Notes under the pieces: model-generated
What the model saw: only the letters and a program-made list of their open reading frames with translations
Databases searched by the model: none
What the model was told of the DNA's origin: nothing
Assembly (NCBI GenBank): GCA_964425215.1
Contig: CAYRLW010000008.1
Location: 21,269 to 85,268, forward strand
Reading direction: 5' to 3'
Length of the DNA: 64,000 nucleotides
DNA from: CAYRLW01 sp964425215
Lineage (GTDB): Bacteria > Spirochaetota > Spirochaetia > Treponematales > Breznakiellaceae
Shown: positions 51,342 to 59,563 of the stretch, piece after piece
How the letters are laid out: every line of letters starts with the position of its first letter
Numbering within the stretch: position 1 is the first letter of the stretch
Program-made: the position numbers and the translations under genes

Positions 51342-51646
51342 ATTTAGGAATTGTTTTGGGTACGGTTACCTGTACCATACAGCACCCTTCTTATAATGGT
51401 CGAAAATTAATGGTAGTTGGTTTATGTAAACCCGATTGGAAGCCCTTAAACAAAGAAGTATTGGCGGTTGATACGGTTAACGCGGGTGTGGGAGATAGGG
51501 TTTTGCTCTTAAAAGAAGGGAATTCGGCCCGACTTATTTTAAATGATCCCAACCCACCACTGCAAGAGATGATTATAGGAATTATTGATACGATTTCATT
51601 AAGAGAACAACGTACCGATGGAGGAAAAGCCCATGTTTCCCAATGA
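51338..51646 (+). CDS. BMC-P vertex protein 3 (EutN/CcmL family)
   Basis: 102 aa: GIVLGTVTCTIQHPSYNGRK, EVLAVDTVNAGVGDRVLLLKEGNSARL, MIIGIIDTISL, then a short hydrophilic tail. Third vertex paralogue; three BMC-P genes in one locus allow mixed or alternative vertices. Overlaps the aldolase start by 14 nt. Confidence 0.92.
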   Translation: MNLGIVLGTVTCTIQHPSYNGRKLMVVGLCKPDWKPLNKEVLAVDTVNAGVGDRVLLLKEGNSARLILNDPNPPLQEMIIGIIDTISLREQRTDGGKAHVSQ

Positions 51647-52445
51647 ACTACAGGCAAGAAAAGATATTGTTTATTACAGTCATAAAACACAAGCCCACGG
51701 ATTTGTTTCAGCGACCGATGGGAACTTATCCATACGATTAGACGATGACCATGTACTGATCACTCCTTCTTCCTTACGGAAAGAGGACATGACCATCGAT
51801 GATCCAATAGTGATAAATATGAAGGGAGAATTAGTGGCAGGAACCAAAAAACCATCCACAGAATACAAGGTTCACCTGGAGGCTTATAAACAACGGCCCG
51901 ATGTTCGGGCTGTCATCCATGCACATCCTCCCCGGGTTATAGCGTTTTCCATCACCAATACTCCCTTTAATACCTGTATTTTACCAGAGGTTGTGGTCAA
52001 TTTAGGTAATGTCCCCATTGCTCCGTATGCGACCCCCAGCAGTGACGAACTGCCGGCTTCCATGAGCGATTTAATTCGAGAAAGCGATTCGGTAATCTTA
52101 GCTCGTCATGGAAGCGTGACGGTAGGTATTACCATGGATGAGGCTTTTAAAAAATTAGAAAAATTGGAACATAACGCGGAAATTCTTATCTGGGCCCATC
52201 TTTTAGGCGGTCCAACATCATTTTCCGATAACCAATTAGCGGATTTGAATAATTTACGGTCCTTTTACGGCGTTAAATCAAAGTCCCTATCCTGTTCTAT
52301 TTCAACGCCACCAAAAGCCAGTCTCGCTAAAGCAGAACCCGCGCCACCCCAGTATCAGGAAATCCAAGCCCCTACCTATCGATCTAATAATGATCTAGAC
52401 GCGTTAGTATCCGAAATAGTTGCTCGTGTAAAGAAGCAACTTTAA
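51633..52445 (+). CDS. Class II aldolase (fuculose-phosphate aldolase family) with C-terminal encapsulation peptide
   Basis: 270 aa from 51633 (GGAGG 8 nt upstream; an ATG at 51618 is the alternative). Zinc ligands His96, His98 (VIHAHPPRV) and His160 (ARHGSVTVG); TDGNLSIR and SSLRKEDM bind phosphate; Glu in PSTEYKVHLEAY. The catalytic domain ends near 215; a Pro/Ala-rich linker then leads to DLDALVSEIVARVKKQL, an amphipathic helix like the N-terminus of the aldehyde dehydrogenase. Likely reaction: cleavage of 5-methylthioribulose or 5-deoxyribulose 1-phosphate to DHAP and an aldehyde, as for Ald2. L-fuculose 1-phosphate is the alternative. Confidence 0.92.
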   Translation: MFPNELQARKDIVYYSHKTQAHGFVSATDGNLSIRLDDDHVLITPSSLRKEDMTIDDPIVINMKGELVAGTKKPSTEYKVHLEAYKQRPDVRAVIHAHPPRVIAFSITNTPFNTCILPEVVVNLGNVPIAPYATPSSDELPASMSDLIRESDSVILARHGSVTVGITMDEAFKKLEKLEHNAEILIWAHLLGGPTSFSDNQLADLNNLRSFYGVKSKSLSCSISTPPKASLAKAEPAPPQYQEIQAPTYRSNNDLDALVSEIVARVKKQL

Positions 52446-52461
52446 TTATAAGGAGGATTCT

Positions 52462-53667
52462 ATGGCCTACGAAACCCTTACTGAAAAAACAGCGGGAGAA
52501 TACGCCCGCGCTAAGACAAACATTTTTTCTAAAAATTCCGAGCTAGAGTGTAAAGAGATAGGAGATGGGAACTTAAATTTAGTGTTTAGGGTCAAAGAGA
52601 AAGCTAGCGGTGGAAAAAGCGTTATTATAAAGCAATCCATGCCCCACGCTAGAATAGATAAAAGTATTATTGCTCCCCTAGAAAGGGCGGATATTGAAAG
52701 CGAAATGCTGGTTTTATATGACCAAAACACCCCCAATTTAAGTCCCAAAATTTATTTTTACGACAAGGAAGAGTATGCCATTATTATGGAGGATTTGTCC
52801 GATCATATAGTTCTTAGGAAGGGCCTTATAAAAGGAAATATGTATCCCCATTTGGCTGAACATATGGGAGAATTTCTTGCTAGATCCCTATTCTTAACGT
52901 CCGATTTAGGAATGGACCCCCTTAAGAAAAAGGAAATGCAAAAAAAATTTATAAACCCCGATCTCTGCAAAATTACCGAAGATTTGGTGTTTTCAAACCC
53001 CTACTTTAACGCGTCTAACAATAAGATTGATCCGGAAATTCGTACCCGAGCGGAACGAAATTGGGTGGATGATGAGCTTAAGACCGCGGTCGCGGTTTTA
53101 AAAGAAAAATTTATGACCCAAGGGCAGGCTTTAATCCACGGCGATTTGCATACGGGCAGTGTTTTTGTCACCCCCGATTCAACTAAAATATTTGATCCCG
53201 AATTTGCTTTCTTTGGACCCATGGGCTTTGATATTGGAGCCATACTGGGGAACCTTATCTTAAATTATCTTTCCCAAGAGTGGCATTTAAAGGATGCGGC
53301 AGAGAAAAAGGCGCAATTCCAAAAATACCTTCTTGATACTTTTAGGGGTATTTGGATTATATTTTCCCATCGTTTTAAAGAATTGTGGGATACCTCCGTT
53401 ACCACTCCCATGGAAAGCAACAGTGTCTACAAAGATAACTATATGAAACGCCTATTTTCCGATAGTATAGGATACGCGGGGTGTAAAATGGCTCGAAGAA
53501 TCGTGGGGCTCGCACAGGTAGAAGATATACGATCCATCCCGAACGCGGAGGTTCGAGCCAAAGTTCAAATAGCCGCGCTTGATATTTCTAGGGAATTTAT
53601 TATACAAAGGGATAAGTATTGTTCAATAGAGGATGTGCTTTCCACGGTAAAAAACTATCCTCTATAA
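52462..53667 (+). CDS. mtnK: 5-Methylthioribose kinase-like protein (MtnK family)
   Basis: 401 aa. N-terminal lobe with IGDGNLNLVFRVKEK and a Lys in SVIIKQSMP; catalytic loop HGDLHTGSVFV with Asp228; metal motif DPEFAFFGPMGFDIGA. HGDLHTGS plus DPEFAF is the signature of MtnK within the aminoglycoside phosphotransferase superfamily. It makes the 1-phosphate of 5-methylthioribose or, in other bacteria, 5-deoxyribose. No encapsulation-type helix at either end, so probably cytosolic. AAGGAGG before the ATG. Confidence 0.9.
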   Translation: MAYETLTEKTAGEYARAKTNIFSKNSELECKEIGDGNLNLVFRVKEKASGGKSVIIKQSMPHARIDKSIIAPLERADIESEMLVLYDQNTPNLSPKIYFYDKEEYAIIMEDLSDHIVLRKGLIKGNMYPHLAEHMGEFLARSLFLTSDLGMDPLKKKEMQKKFINPDLCKITEDLVFSNPYFNASNNKIDPEIRTRAERNWVDDELKTAVAVLKEKFMTQGQALIHGDLHTGSVFVTPDSTKIFDPEFAFFGPMGFDIGAILGNLILNYLSQEWHLKDAAEKKAQFQKYLLDTFRGIWIIFSHRFKELWDTSVTTPMESNSVYKDNYMKRLFSDSIGYAGCKMARRIVGLAQVEDIRSIPNAEVRAKVQIAALDISREFIIQRDKYCSIEDVLSTVKNYPL

Positions 53668-53680
53668 AAAGGATTTTTAT

Positions 53681-54463
53681 ATGCTCGCCATAGAGCGTCG
53701 ACAGGCCATATTTGAAATTCTCAAAGAACAGGGTAGCGTTACGGTTATTGAATTATCGAAAAAATTCGATGTTAGCGAAGAAACCATAAGAAGGGATCTT
53801 ATCAAAATGGAGAATAGTGGCCTGCTATATAAAACCTATGGTGGAGCATTTATAAATGCGGGAATGCACAGGGAAATACCCGTAGAAATGAGGGAGCACA
53901 CCTATGTGGAGGGAAAAAACATCATAGGTGTGCTGGCTTCCCAATTGATAAATAACGGGGATACCATTTTCCTCGACGCGAGTACCACAGCGGTTTATAT
54001 AGCAGAGAATATCTTAGATAAAAAAAACCTTATTGTTATAACCAATGCTCTTAAAGTAGCTGAGGTCCTAGCTCCGGCTAAAGAAATAAAAATTATATGC
54101 ACCGGAGGAACCCTTCGTCCAAGTTCTTTGACCCTGGTGGGCAACGCCGCCGAATTATCCATTTCTAACTATTTCGCCGATAAAGCCTTTATTTGTTGCG
54201 ATGGGGTACATCGAATTCACGGAGTTACGGATGCCAATGAAAAGGAAGCCGAAGTTCGAAAAAAAATGATGCAACAAAGCGATAGTTCCATATTAGTTGC
54301 CGATGCTACAAAATTTGATAAAACATCCTTTGTCCATATGGCTGATTTTAGTGATTTTGACCTTTTAATTACGGATAAAGAATTAAGTCCCGAATGGATT
54401 AGTACCCTTAGGGAAAGCGATGTGGAATATCAGTTTGGGCCCAATTTGGAAAAATTAACCTGA
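53681..54463 (+). CDS. DeoR-family repressor of the BMC locus
   Basis: 260 aa. N-terminal winged helix-turn-helix (MLAIERRQAIFEILKEQG and VIELSKKFDVSEETIRRDL) and a sugar-phosphate-sensing domain with IFLDASTTAVYIAENIL and ILVADATKFDKTSF. Likely represses the BMC operon and the transporter operon until a pentose phosphate binds. Last gene of the BMC operon, 13 bp after mtnK; distinct from the DeoR protein at 20511. Confidence 0.94.
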   Translation: MLAIERRQAIFEILKEQGSVTVIELSKKFDVSEETIRRDLIKMENSGLLYKTYGGAFINAGMHREIPVEMREHTYVEGKNIIGVLASQLINNGDTIFLDASTTAVYIAENILDKKNLIVITNALKVAEVLAPAKEIKIICTGGTLRPSSLTLVGNAAELSISNYFADKAFICCDGVHRIHGVTDANEKEAEVRKKMMQQSDSSILVADATKFDKTSFVHMADFSDFDLLITDKELSPEWISTLRESDVEYQFGPNLEKLT

Positions 54464-54509
54464 TGCTTTAGTATAATTCATTATTTTTTCAATTTAGATA
54501 TAAATGTTT

Positions 54510-54589
54510 ATATTATAAAGAATAGCAAAAATACTGCATGTACATCTAAGGTAGCTCTTTCAAAACTCTCTGAGTTTTGAAAGAGCCTC
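54510..54589 (+). repeat. Partial, decayed copy of the 153-bp element
   Basis: The right half is recognisable: GCAAAAATACTGCATGTACATC, spacer, and the stem GCTCTTTCAAAACT / AGTTTTGAAAGAGC ending CCTC. The left half has been lost or has drifted. It lies 3' of the DeoR gene and can end the BMC transcript. The rest of the gap 54464-54764 holds the transporter promoter and leader. Confidence 0.75.
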
Positions 54590-54655
54590 TCCTTTTAACA
54601 CTTTCCCTTAATGTTTATAGAAACCACAAAAACAGTCAAAAAACAAAAATAAAAT

Positions 54656-54684
54656 TTGACAAATTAAAAAAAGAGATTTAGAAT
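54656..54684 (+). promoter_or_regulatory. Sigma-70 promoter of the pentose transporter / mtnA operon
   Basis: TTGACA (54656-54661), 17-bp spacer, TAGAAT (54679-54684). The start site would be near 54691, giving a leader of about 75 nt with two dyads. Confidence 0.8.
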
Positions 54685-54702
54685 ATAGACGATATAGTCA
54701 AG

Positions 54703-54720
54703 AAACAACATTTGTTGTTT
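54703..54720 (+). promoter_or_regulatory. Dyad in the transporter leader, candidate DeoR operator
   Basis: AAACAACA / TGTTGTTT arms with a 2-bp centre, 18 nt downstream of the -10 box: a typical place for a repressor roadblock. Confidence 0.45.
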
Positions 54721-54731
54721 TATTTTTAGAG

Positions 54732-54753
54732 TTTGGCAAAAATTTTTGCCAAA
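54732..54753 (+). promoter_or_regulatory. Perfect 22-bp palindrome touching the ribosome-binding site
   Basis: Arms TTTGGCAAAAA / TTTTTGCCAAA with no gap, ending one base before AAGGAGGAG of the binding-protein gene. As DNA it could bind a dimeric repressor; as RNA the stem would sit beside the Shine-Dalgarno sequence and affect translation. Confidence 0.5.
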
Positions 54754-54764
54754 AGGAGGAGAAG

Positions 54765-55838
54765 ATGCGAAAAATATTGTTGTCTTTTGTGTTAGTGGTA
54801 GCGTCTGTTGGCCTAGTTGTCGCCAACGGTAATCAGGACCAAAAAGCCGCCGCCACTACCTACAAAATCCCGGGGGCTCCCGCGCCGTTTGATGGAAGCA
54901 AGGGCCGGCAACTGCATATTGTTCACATCAGCTATTTGCAGGAAGGGGAATTTATGCAGATGTACCGGGCGGGGGTGGAACAGCAGGCCGCCGCTCTTGG
55001 TATGAAGGTTACCCTGTTGGGTCGTCAAACCGATGCACAAGCCTGCGCGAACGCAGTGAATCAAGCCATAAACATGAAGGTGGACGGAATCGTGATTCAG
55101 CATGGCTTGACGGAGACCATGATGGGACCGGCCCAGCAGGCGTTGGACGCAGGTATACCCGTGGTTGCCTTCGACGTGGATCTGAAGAACCCTAAGATTC
55201 CGCAGGTCGCACAAAATGATCCCCAACATGGCCGAAACGCTATCAACTCCATTATTAAAGATTTTAATGGTAAGGTTGATATGGGCTATGTTCGTGTGGC
55301 GGGTATTCTTCCTTTGGATAAAAGGGATACGACTATTCAAGAAGGTCTTGCCGCGAACCCAGGTGTTAAAGTGGTAGCCCAAACCGGTACCATGGAATCG
55401 CCTATTGCCGTGAAGAACGCGGATCAGGCTACCGCTGTTTTACGGGCGAATCCCAATATTGGCGCCTACCTGGCTCCGTACGACGAGTTCGCTAAGGGTA
55501 TTGTTATGGCGCTTGATGAACTAGGAATGTCAAACAAGGTGAAGGTTTACAGTATTGATATTTCAACTCAAGATATCGAACTAATGACTAAACCGAATAG
55601 TCCTTGGGTTATGACTAGCGCTGTAAACCCCGCTGAGATGGGTGCCGCCTCTGTTCGAGCCTTGGCTCAAGTGATGGCTGGAGAAAAGGTCCCCCACGAC
55701 ATTCTTGTTCAGCCGATGATTATTACAGCGGACATGTTAAAGAAGTCTAATGTTAAAAATATGGATGACCTTATGAAGGCGTATCCGGAGTTTAAGTCTT
55801 CCGATGCCGCATGGTCTCCTTGGATGCCAAAGAAATAG
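54765..55838 (+). CDS. Ribose-type sugar-binding protein of the BMC-linked ABC transporter
   Basis: 357 aa. Signal peptide MRKILLSFVLVVASVGLVVA, then a periplasmic-binding-protein-4 (RbsB-like) fold: IVHISYLQEGEFMQMYRAGV, QAINMKVDGIVIQHG, and AGIPVVAFDVDL. It should capture the pentose (5-methylthioribose or 5-deoxyribose inferred). Its codons are more GC-rich than those of its neighbours. First gene of the operon binding protein-mtnA-ATPase-permease, followed by a hairpin. Confidence 0.9.
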   Translation: MRKILLSFVLVVASVGLVVANGNQDQKAAATTYKIPGAPAPFDGSKGRQLHIVHISYLQEGEFMQMYRAGVEQQAAALGMKVTLLGRQTDAQACANAVNQAINMKVDGIVIQHGLTETMMGPAQQALDAGIPVVAFDVDLKNPKIPQVAQNDPQHGRNAINSIIKDFNGKVDMGYVRVAGILPLDKRDTTIQEGLAANPGVKVVAQTGTMESPIAVKNADQATAVLRANPNIGAYLAPYDEFAKGIVMALDELGMSNKVKVYSIDISTQDIELMTKPNSPWVMTSAVNPAEMGAASVRALAQVMAGEKVPHDILVQPMIITADMLKKSNVKNMDDLMKAYPEFKSSDAAWSPWMPKK

Positions 55839-55858
55839 TCTTTTGAATTAACCTAGAT

Positions 55859-55888
55859 AGGGTAGGGTGGTTTAAATCATCCTACCCT
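55859..55888 (+). terminator. Intra-operon hairpin after the binding-protein gene
   Basis: AGGGTAGGGTGGT / ATCATCCTACCCT stem with two mismatched or G-U positions, TTCC following. Likely stabilises the binding-protein message or partly ends transcription, as seen after the ugpB-type gene. Confidence 0.6.
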
Positions 55889-55954
55889 TCCTTAGACCTT
55901 GCCACTATTAATTAAAAATACGTGCCAATAAATCAACTCAATAGAGGCTTTGCC

Positions 55955-57004
55955 ATGAATAACCGGGATGTAAAGAGTGTGCTTTGGGAAAATAATAAAC
56001 TCTATATTTTAGATCAGACAAAATTACCCGTGGACATTGAAATAGAAGAACAGACGTCCGTAGAACAGGTATGGGACTCCATAAAAAAACTAAAAGTTCG
56101 TGGAGCCCCGGCTATCGGTGTGGCGGGCGCGTATGGACTCGTTATCGCCATGAGAGACTATACCAATGTTTCCACAGAGGTTTTCTTAAAAAAGTTAAAG
56201 GAGAGCGCGGCTTATTTGGATAGTTCCCGTCCTACGGCCGTAAATTTAAGTTGGGCTTTAAAAAAGGTGGTCCAAGCGGTCGAGCGAAGCAACTGTAAAA
56301 ACAGCGCGGAAATGTTTGAGGCCGTATTGATTGCCGCTCGTAACATTCACGAAGAGGATATCCAGCTCTGTAAAAAAATTGGAGAATTTGGTGTTGATTT
56401 AATTCAAAATGGCATGGGTATTTTAACCCATTGCAACGCTGGTCGCCTTGCAACCTCCGAATATGGAACCGCCACAGCTCCTATGTACTTGGCCCATCAA
56501 CGGGGTGTTAAATTTAGCGTCTATTCCGATGAAAGCCGACCGTTGTTGCAGGGGTCTCGGTTAACTGCATGGGAATTACAACAAGCGGGAATTGATGTAT
56601 ATACCATTACCGATAATATGGCGGCCTTTATTATGTCCAAAGGTTTGATACAGCTGGTCATTGTGGGTGCTGATCGGGTTGCGGCAAACGGAGACGCGGC
56701 TAATAAAATAGGGACCATGGGCGTTGCAATTTTGGCAAAACATTTTAATATTCCCTTTTATATTGCTTGTCCCCATTCAACTATAGATTTGGCAACCCAA
56801 AAAGGCGATGATATTACGATAGAAGAAAGGGATCGGGAGGAAGTAACCCATTTTGGGCTTCGTAGAACCGCCCCGGTAGGCATAAAAGTAAGAAATCCTG
56901 CTTTTGATGTTACACCAAACGAATTAATTAGCGGGTTTATAACCGATCGTGGTATAATTAAACCGCCATATATAGATAGTTTAAATACTGTCTTTGGTTC
57001 TTGA
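55955..57004 (+). CDS. mtnA: Methylthioribose-1-phosphate isomerase MtnA
   Basis: 349 aa. Catalytic Cys160 in THCNAGRLATSEYGTATAP and Asp240 in VGADRVAANGDAANKIGT fall at the same residue numbers as I recall for Bacillus subtilis MtnA. KVRGAPAIGVAGAYGL is also typical of the family. It converts the aldose 1-phosphate to the ketose 1-phosphate, the substrate of the aldolase. Start at 55955 (AGAGG 8 nt upstream); a GTG at 55922 is the alternative. Sits between transporter genes. No encapsulation helix seen. Confidence 0.95.
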   Translation: MNNRDVKSVLWENNKLYILDQTKLPVDIEIEEQTSVEQVWDSIKKLKVRGAPAIGVAGAYGLVIAMRDYTNVSTEVFLKKLKESAAYLDSSRPTAVNLSWALKKVVQAVERSNCKNSAEMFEAVLIAARNIHEEDIQLCKKIGEFGVDLIQNGMGILTHCNAGRLATSEYGTATAPMYLAHQRGVKFSVYSDESRPLLQGSRLTAWELQQAGIDVYTITDNMAAFIMSKGLIQLVIVGADRVAANGDAANKIGTMGVAILAKHFNIPFYIACPHSTIDLATQKGDDITIEERDREEVTHFGLRRTAPVGIKVRNPAFDVTPNELISGFITDRGIIKPPYIDSLNTVFGS

Positions 57005-57014
57005 GGAGGGGCCC

Positions 57015-58547
57015 ATGTCCGATTCAAAATCCATATTACAGGTCGTTAATATAGGAAAATCCTTTGGCGCGACCAGAGCTTTAAGCGATGTCTCGGTGGA
57101 ATTTTACCCCGGCGAGATATTGGCCATGGTTGGAGCAAATGGCGCGGGTAAATCCACGTTGATAAAAATTATTTGCGGTTATTACCCAGATTACGAAGGG
57201 CATATAATAATTAATGGTAAGACCACGGTTTTTCATACACCGAAGGACGCCTACGATAATGGAATCGCTACGGTTCACCAGATTATTAATCAAGGGGTAG
57301 TTCCCAGTATGACGGTGTATGAAAACCTTACGTTAGCGGAATTACTCCGTCCTGGCCAATCGGTATTTTATGATAAACAAAAATTAAGAGAACAGGCCCA
57401 GGCCGTGGCAAGTATTATGGATTTAAAAATAAATATGGATACCCCTGTAATTGATCTAAACCAATCGGACAGACAGATGATCGCCATTGCCAGAGCACTG
57501 GCTTCTAACCCAAAATTGCTGATCCTTGACGAACCCACATCATCCCTATCTGAAAAAGAAGCGGAGGTTCTTTTTAAAACTTTGGAACGTTTAAAAAATC
57601 TAGGTGTATCAATTTTATACGTTTCTCACCGTTTACACGAAGTAAGCCGCCTAGCCGATAGGGTTGTAGTCATCCGTGACGGTCGTCTAGCCGCTACGCT
57701 TAAAAAGCCTTTTAATGTAAAAGAAATGGTAACCGCCATGGTTGGCGAAATACCAAAACATGGCGATATAAGAGACCGTAGTAATAATAGATTGTTTAAA
57801 GATATTCAATTAGAAGTGAGAGACCTGGTTGTGGACCCTGGGAAACCTCCTCTTAATTTGAAAATATTTAAAGGCGAAATTATTGGCTTAACGGGGCTTA
57901 TTGGGGCTGGTAAAAGCGAATTTGCCCAGGTTCTGTTTGGCATAAAAAAGCCTGTTTCAGGGACCATTTTGATAAATGGGAAAGAGTATATTCCTTCGTC
58001 GATATCCAAAGCCCTAGACGCGGGTGTTTTTTATGTACCCGAAGATCGATCCAATAACGCGATAATTCCCCTTTTTAATATACGTCAGAACATGACCGTA
58101 CCGTATTTAAAGGTTTTTTCTCGGCTGAATGTTATGAATGTGGGTTATGAAAGAAAAAGAGCGAAAGAAATGGTCGATTCCATGGGAATAAAATGTGAAA
58201 GCGAAGAATCGGAAATCGATAGCCTTTCGGGGGGCAACCAACAGAAAGTAGTGGTTTCTCGGTGGCTTTTAGAGCCCTATCAGATCGTTATTTTAGATGA
58301 ACCTTTTCAAGGCGTCGATATTCGTTCCCGACATGATATGGCGGTTTATTTACGGGATCATATAGGCGACAGGGCCGCTATTGTCATAGCTACCGATTTA
58401 GATGAGGCCATAGAAGTGGCCGATCGGGTAGTAGTAATGAATAATGGCGCCATAGTTGGGGAGCAGGAAAGTGCGGCTATCGATCGCGATAAGCTACTTC
58501 ATTTAATTTCACAGGCACATACAAAGATGGTGGAGGTTTTAGTATGA
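57015..58547 (+). CDS. Ribose-type ABC transporter ATP-binding protein (two ATPase domains)
   Basis: 510 aa with tandem ABC domains. Domain 1: Walker A GANGAGKSTLIK, signature degenerate (LNQSDRQMIAIA), Walker B LLILDEPTSSL. Domain 2: degenerate Walker A GLIGAGKSEFAQ, intact signature SLSGGNQQKVVVSRWL, Walker B VILDEPFQG. This layout is that of RbsA/MglA. Start 57015 follows GAGGAGG; 4-nt overlap with the permease gene. Confidence 0.95.
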   Translation: MSDSKSILQVVNIGKSFGATRALSDVSVEFYPGEILAMVGANGAGKSTLIKIICGYYPDYEGHIIINGKTTVFHTPKDAYDNGIATVHQIINQGVVPSMTVYENLTLAELLRPGQSVFYDKQKLREQAQAVASIMDLKINMDTPVIDLNQSDRQMIAIARALASNPKLLILDEPTSSLSEKEAEVLFKTLERLKNLGVSILYVSHRLHEVSRLADRVVVIRDGRLAATLKKPFNVKEMVTAMVGEIPKHGDIRDRSNNRLFKDIQLEVRDLVVDPGKPPLNLKIFKGEIIGLTGLIGAGKSEFAQVLFGIKKPVSGTILINGKEYIPSSISKALDAGVFYVPEDRSNNAIIPLFNIRQNMTVPYLKVFSRLNVMNVGYERKRAKEMVDSMGIKCESEESEIDSLSGGNQQKVVVSRWLLEPYQIVILDEPFQGVDIRSRHDMAVYLRDHIGDRAAIVIATDLDEAIEVADRVVVMNNGAIVGEQESAAIDRDKLLHLISQAHTKMVEVLV

Positions 58548-59557
58548 TCGATTCTAAGGTACTACAGGATCGAAAGGCCTTTTGGGTCAATTTTGCTATT
58601 AAATACGGATTCCTCATTGTTATGGGAATATTATTTGTTTTTTTTGGATTAATGTACCCCGTATTTTGGAACCCCGCTAATATTTTTTCAATCCTATTAG
58701 GTTCGACTATTTATGGAATCTTAGCTTTAGGTATAACGTTCCCTTTGGTAATCGGCGGAATGGATATGTCCATTGGTTCCACCGCGGCCTTGTCTGTCAT
58801 GATGTCCGCGTATTTAATGGTGGTATCTCAAGCTAACGGAATAGAAGCGATTTTGTTTTGTCTTTTTATAGGTGCCCTGGCGGGGCTTTTTAATGGATTT
58901 TTAATTGTTAAAATAAAAATTCCCGATATGTTAGCTACCTTGGGAACCATGTTTTTAATACAGGGTTTACAGCTAATACCCTCGGCGGGACGGTCCATAG
59001 GAAACGGTGCGGTTCTAGAGGGGGGCGTCGTAGCCAAGGGCCAGTATGAAAAATATTTTTTGTGGCTTGGTCAAGGGAGAATATTTAATTTGATCCCTGT
59101 GGCTGTTATCATAATGCTCATTGTTGCGATTCTTGTTTTTATAGTTTTAAGCTTGACCCGGTGGGGCCGTGTTTTTTACGCGATTGGTAGCAACGCGCAG
59201 GCGGCTCGGCTGGTGGGAGCAAAGGTGGATCAGTACCGAATCCTGGCCTATGTTATTTCTGGTTTAATTGCCGCTGTGGGGGGAATTATACTTTCCGCAC
59301 GGGTAGGTCGCGGGGACGTACAAGCGGGGGGGAATCTCCTTTTAGATTCAATCGCGTCAGCCCTAATAGGCTACGCGGTCCTGGGGGTAAGGAAGCCCAA
59401 TCCCTTTGGAACTATAGTGGGGGCCATATTTATCAGTATGCTGTTAAATGGCCTCTCCATGTTGAATTTCCCCTATTTTGTTCAGGATTTTATCAAAGGT
59501 GTGGTATTAGTCGCCGCTCTAACCTTTACTTTTGGCCTTTCTAACCAAAAAAACTAG
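58544..59557 (+). CDS. Ribose-type ABC transporter permease (RbsC-like)
   Basis: 337 aa, about eight to ten membrane helices. GGMDMSIGSTAALSVM and the segments GSNAQAARLVGAKVDQYRIL and GGIILSARVGRGDVQAGGN-like are characteristic of the RbsC/MglC family. Pairs with the preceding two-domain ATPase and the binding protein. Last gene of the island; a 39-bp palindrome follows 6 bp after the stop. Confidence 0.94.
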   Translation: MIDSKVLQDRKAFWVNFAIKYGFLIVMGILFVFFGLMYPVFWNPANIFSILLGSTIYGILALGITFPLVIGGMDMSIGSTAALSVMMSAYLMVVSQANGIEAILFCLFIGALAGLFNGFLIVKIKIPDMLATLGTMFLIQGLQLIPSAGRSIGNGAVLEGGVVAKGQYEKYFLWLGQGRIFNLIPVAVIIMLIVAILVFIVLSLTRWGRVFYAIGSNAQAARLVGAKVDQYRILAYVISGLIAAVGGIILSARVGRGDVQAGGNLLLDSIASALIGYAVLGVRKPNPFGTIVGAIFISMLLNGLSMLNFPYFVQDFIKGVVLVAALTFTFGLSNQKN

Positions 59558-59563
59558 TCTTTA

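Noticed and set aside
51633..52445. Reading the BMC as a fucose/rhamnose-type compartment because of the class II aldolase
   Set aside because: Fuculose and rhamnulose aldolases share this fold, but the linked kinase and isomerase are MtnK and MtnA types and no fucose or rhamnose isomerase/kinase is present. Kept only as an alternative.
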